From: Ilumatobacteraceae bacterium
GTDB lineage: Bacteria; Actinomycetota; Acidimicrobiia; Acidimicrobiales; Ilumatobacteraceae
Direction of reading: 5' to 3'
Assembly: GCA_025456105.1 (NCBI GenBank)
Contig: JALOLG010000155.1
Coordinates: 1 to 9,473, forward strand
Length of the DNA stretch: 9,473 bases
Of this stretch, positions 7,338-9,473 are shown piece after piece (within the stretch, counting starts at the first letter, position 1; each line of letters begins with the position of its first letter). The notes beneath the pieces were generated by a model. The model saw only the letters and a program-made list of their open reading frames with translations. It searched no databases and was not told the DNA's origin. The translations under genes and the position numbers were made by a program.

Positions 7338-8594
7338 TCAGCCCGCCCAGAGCTCGGTGAACTGCTCCTGGAAGCCCTCGACACCGGGCCACAGGGCGTT
7401 CGGGTCGTCGATGGTGTCGGCCTCGAGGATCTGCAGCGGCAGACCGCCCGACAGGATGTCGGGACGGCCGTCGATGACCGCGAGCTCGGGCGTCTCGGCC
7501 CGGCCGGGGCCCTCACCGGCGAGGATCCGGGCGGCGGCGTCGATCGCCCGCCAGCCGAGCAGCTCGGAGGCGATGCCGACCTCGGCCACCTGGTGCTGGC
7601 CGTTGACGATGAAGTTGAAGTTGAGCGGACCGCCGGCCTGCGAGATCGCGACGGCCTGGTCACCCAGGTCGGCGGCCTCGATGGCCTCGGGCACGCCGAA
7701 CAGCATCCCGCCGAACGCGTACGAGACGAAGTCGACGTTCGGGTTGGCCTGCAGCTCGGACACCACCAGGCCCGGCAGGTTGGTGCCGAGGTCGGTGACG
7801 GCCACCTCGATCACCTTGACGTTGCAGTCGGGGCACGCCTCGGCGATCTCGGCCTCGAAGCCCTCCTGCACGATCGACAGCACCGGGAACGTGGGCAGGC
7901 CGACGAACAGGATGTCCTTGGTGGTGCTGGTGACGGCTGCGTAGTCGGCCATCAGGACGCCGTAGAAGTAGTAGTCGTCCTGGGTGAGGAGGTTCACGTC
8001 GATGCCGTCACCCGGCTCGTACACCTCCGGCAGCGACCACGCCACGACGGGGATGCCGGCCTCCTGGAGGGTGGCGAGCTGGGGCTCGAACCACTCGCGC
8101 GGGTTGCCGCTGGTGAGCACCACGTCGGGCTCGGCGGCGATGGCCGCGTCGAACGCCGCGGCGACGGTGTCGGGCGTGTCCTGGTGGGAGGCCGTCTCGT
8201 ACTCCCAGCCGGCCGCCGCAGTCGCCGACTCGAGGCCGGTGGCGATCTCGGCGCACACGGGCACGCTGCACTGCACGTAGAACACCTTCACGCCGGGCTC
8301 GACGGCGATCGGCTCGTTGAGCGGGAGCTCGGTGACGTCCTGACGGAACTCGTCGACGCGAGCCTGGGCGAGCTCGGAGCCGCCGCCGGCGGGCGCCTCG
8401 GTGCCAGCAGGTGCCTCCGTGCCAGCGGGCGCCTCCGTGCCGGCCGGTGCCTCCGTGCCGGCGGGCGCCTCGGTCGAGGCCGAGCCGCCGTCGTCATCGT
8501 CGTCGCCGCAGGCCGCGGCCACGAGGCCGAGCACCGCGAGTGCGGCGACGAGGCGTCGGGACGTGCGGGCGCTGCGCGTCGTGGTTCGCGTCAT
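7338..8594 (-). CDS. ABC transporter solute-binding lipoprotein (periplasmic-binding-protein type 1, sugar-type)
   Basis: The 418-residue protein begins with a lipoprotein signal peptide: Arg-rich n-region (residues 1-14), hydrophobic core LVAALAVLGLVAAA and lipidation Cys29, followed by an Asp-rich patch. A flexible linker of five TEAPAG repeats (41-70) leads to the binding domain. The body resembles CUT2 solute-binding proteins: a first beta strand VKVFYVQ near 102-108, alternating helices and strands such as EPDVVLTSG and GIPVVAWSL, and a second lobe with TKDILFVGL and NVDFVSYAF. Four Cys in two close pairs (Cys109/Cys114 and Cys254/Cys257) could form extracytoplasmic disulfides, an inference. 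It captures the ligand outside the membrane and delivers it to the permease. The ATG at 8592-8594 has a strong GGAGGGGG on the minus strand 4 nt upstream. It is the first gene of the operon and is divergent from the TrmB-type regulator. The ligand is unknown; the surrounding Mo-hydroxylase suggests it need not be a sugar. Confidence 0.93.
   Translation of the reverse strand: MTRTTTRSARTSRRLVAALAVLGLVAAACGDDDDDGGSASTEAPAGTEAPAGTEAPAGTEAPAGTEAPAGGGSELAQARVDEFRQDVTELPLNEPIAVEPGVKVFYVQCSVPVCAEIATGLESATAAAGWEYETASHQDTPDTVAAAFDAAIAAEPDVVLTSGNPREWFEPQLATLQEAGIPVVAWSLPEVYEPGDGIDVNLLTQDDYYFYGVLMADYAAVTSTTKDILFVGLPTFPVLSIVQEGFEAEIAEACPDCNVKVIEVAVTDLGTNLPGLVVSELQANPNVDFVSYAFGGMLFGVPEAIEAADLGDQAVAISQAGGPLNFNFIVNGQHQVAEVGIASELLGWRAIDAAARILAGEGPGRAETPELAVIDGRPDILSGGLPLQILEADTIDDPNALWPGVEGFQEQFTELWAG
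8385..8474 (-). repeat. Five tandem 18-bp repeats encoding the TEAPAG linker
   Basis: Five 18-bp units (8385-8402, 8403-8420, 8421-8438, 8439-8456, 8457-8474) run in frame with the lipoprotein gene, each encoding Thr-Glu-Ala-Pro-Ala-Gly. The outermost two units are identical at DNA level and the inner ones differ only at a few mostly synonymous positions. The unit count is likely to vary by slippage without breaking the frame. The peptide forms a Pro/Ala/Glu-rich tether between the lipid anchor and the binding domain. Confidence 0.93.
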
Positions 8595-8605
8595 GGTTCC
8601 CCCTC

Positions 8606-8661
8606 CATGTGGTTCGTCGGGCGGAAGCGCCCGACATGTGTTCGTCGGGCACGGGCGCCCG
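8606..8661. promoter_or_regulatory. Palindromes and direct repeat upstream of the transporter operon (candidate TrmB operator)
   Basis: The 153-bp region between the lipoprotein start (8594) and the regulator start (8748) contains nested structure. A hairpin has perfect 8-bp arms GTCGGGCG (8616-8623) and CGCCCGAC (8628-8635) around GAAG. A near-perfect direct repeat CATGTG(G)TTCGTCGGGC occurs at 8606-8622 and 8635-8650. A 10-bp palindrome CGGGCGCCCG lies at 8652-8661. A TACGGT hexamer on the minus strand (complement of 8670-8675) could be a -10 box for the operon; no clear -35 is visible. If so, the repeats would lie in the 5' leader just downstream of that promoter, where a bound regulator would block transcription. 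The binder is inferred, not shown. Confidence 0.5.
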
Positions 8662-8734
8662 GCCGGGACACCGTAGCCCGCGGCCGTGGGGCGTCGCTAG
8701 ATCCCTGACGACGCTCCGGTTCGCGCCGGCCCGG

Positions 8735-8740
8735 TACTGT
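8735..8740 (+). promoter_or_regulatory. Possible -10 element of a leaderless regulator mRNA
   Basis: The hexamer TACTGT fits the actinobacterial TAnnnT -10 pattern and ends 7 nt before the GTG at 8748. That spacing would put the transcription start at or next to the start codon. There is no Shine-Dalgarno sequence before this GTG, consistent with leaderless translation. No good -35 box is seen at standard spacing. Confidence 0.45.
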
Positions 8741-8747
8741 CGGCGGC

Positions 8748-9473
8748 GTGTCGACCGACCAGGCGCTCGAGCTGCTGAAGGCGGCCGGGATGTCGGGCTA
8801 CGAGGCCAAGGCCTACGTGGCGCTGCTCACGGCGCCCGAGCCGCTCAACGGCTACGAGGTGGCCAAGGCGTCGGGGGTGCCCCGGAGCACGGTGTACGAG
8901 ACGCTGTCGAAGCTGGTGGCGCGCGGCGCGGCGTTCGAGGTGAAGCGCTCGGGAAACGGCACGGCCTACGTGGCGCTGCCGTCGGAGGCGCTGGTGGGTC
9001 GGCTGCGGCGCGACCTGTCGAGCACGATCGACGGCCTGGCCGCCGTGCTGCCGTCGCTGGGCGCTCCCCGTGACGCCCACCTGGTGCAGCACGTGCACGG
9101 CCTCGACGCCGTGCTCGACCGGGCGATCGACGTCGTGGAGGGCGCACGCCACGACGTGTTCGTGTCGGTGTGGCCCGACGAGGTCGAGCGGCTGCGACCG
9201 GCGCTCGACGATGCCATGGCCCGGGGTGTGGTGGTGTCGATGATCACCTTCGGCGAGCTCGACGAGCCGGTGGGGCACTCGTGGGTGCACCGGTTCTCCG
9301 AGCCCGACGTGGTGCTCGAGCGGCTGGGCTGCCGGATCTTCACCGTGGTGGCCGATCGCGACGCGGTGCTGATCGGTGGCATCGACAACGCCGACGCGTG
9401 GGGCCTGTGGAGCGACGACCCGGCCGTCGTCCTCGTGGCGGCCGAGTACGTGCGCCACGACATCGCGATGCAG
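8748..9473 (+). CDS. TrmB-family transcriptional regulator, C-terminus cut by the window edge
   Basis: From GTG 8748 the frame is open for 242 codons to the last base. Residues about 5-80 form a winged helix-turn-helix of the TrmB type: ALELLKAAGMSGYEAKAYVA, then the recognition region ASGVPRSTVYETLSKLVARG (41-60), and a wing ending in GTAYVALPSE. This resembles the archaeal/bacterial TrmB pattern 'L...G.s.yEakaY.aLL...yeva..sgvprs.vYe.l..L..kG'. A helical stretch (80-105) is followed by a PLD-like domain (from about 110; FVSVWPDEVERLRPALDDAMARGVVV) typical of TrmB proteins with sensor domains. TrmB proteins bind DNA as dimers and usually respond to sugars or related ligands to control transporter genes. 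Its divergent position next to the importer operon makes that operon the likely target. Whether it represses or activates is not evident. Confidence 0.88.
   Translation, partial: MSTDQALELLKAAGMSGYEAKAYVALLTAPEPLNGYEVAKASGVPRSTVYETLSKLVARGAAFEVKRSGNGTAYVALPSEALVGRLRRDLSSTIDGLAAVLPSLGAPRDAHLVQHVHGLDAVLDRAIDVVEGARHDVFVSVWPDEVERLRPALDDAMARGVVVSMITFGELDEPVGHSWVHRFSEPDVVLERLGCRIFTVVADRDAVLIGGIDNADAWGLWSDDPAVVLVAAEYVRHDIAMQ

Noticed and set aside
7328..7663. N-terminal extension of the ATPase frame by 112 codons
   Set aside because: The extra part overlaps the C-terminal coding region of the lipoprotein gene and reads as Ser/Arg/Pro-rich noise; the ATG at 7327 gives a normal N-terminus.
7242..8708. 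Long plus-strand open frame of about 490 codons opposite the solute-binding lipoprotein
   Set aside because: Antisense shadow of a well-supported gene, with biased composition and no domain.
8697..9463. Minus-strand open frames opposite the TrmB regulator
   Set aside because: The plus-strand frame has a recognisable helix-turn-helix and sensor domain; the minus-strand frames are His/Arg/Ser-rich shadows.
1..9473. CRISPR arrays, tRNA/rRNA genes, transposases, phage genes
   Set aside because: No regularly spaced repeats, RNA gene signatures or recombinase/transposase motifs were seen on either strand; base composition looks even across the window.

Overview
The window is very GC-rich with strong G/C bias at third codon positions, GTG starts, Shine-Dalgarno-driven operons and tightly packed genes. 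The solute-binding lipoprotein has an acidic patch just after the lipidated cysteine and a Thr-Glu-Ala-Pro-Ala-Gly repeat linker, a style common in Actinomycetota and especially in Acidimicrobiia (Ilumatobacter-like). That placement is an inference from style, not from a marker gene.

Left part (1-1571): the N-terminal part of a short-chain dehydrogenase/reductase (minus strand, running off the left edge) is divergent from a complete cytochrome P450 (plus strand). Between them lies a perfect 8-bp inverted repeat that looks like a shared operator. The P450 ends inside a perfect 20-bp inverted repeat that separates it from the convergent operon to its right.

Central part (8594 down to 1578, minus strand): one compact five-gene operon. 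In transcription order it encodes a periplasmic-binding-protein-type lipoprotein, a double-NBD ATPase of the RbsA/MglA type, an RbsC-type permease, a molybdopterin large subunit of the xanthine dehydrogenase/CO dehydrogenase family with the form II signature AYRGAGR, and its small [2Fe-2S] subunit. Spacings are 10 nt, an ATGA overlap, 37 nt and a 1-nt TGATG overlap, so co-expression is very likely. No FAD (medium) subunit is present in the window.

Right part (8595-9473): a 153-bp divergent intergenic region with several G/C palindromes and a direct repeat, then a TrmB-family regulator (plus strand, open at the right edge), probably translated from a leaderless GTG.

Reading the locus together: a TrmB-type sensor probably controls an operon that imports a small organic molecule through a CUT2-type ABC transporter and hydroxylates or oxidises it with a molybdenum hydroxylase. 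The P450 and SDR across the terminator may or may not belong to the same pathway. The substrate cannot be read from the sequence. The pairing of importer and Mo-hydroxylase, the missing FAD subunit and the two operator-like palindromes are the parts most worth following up.
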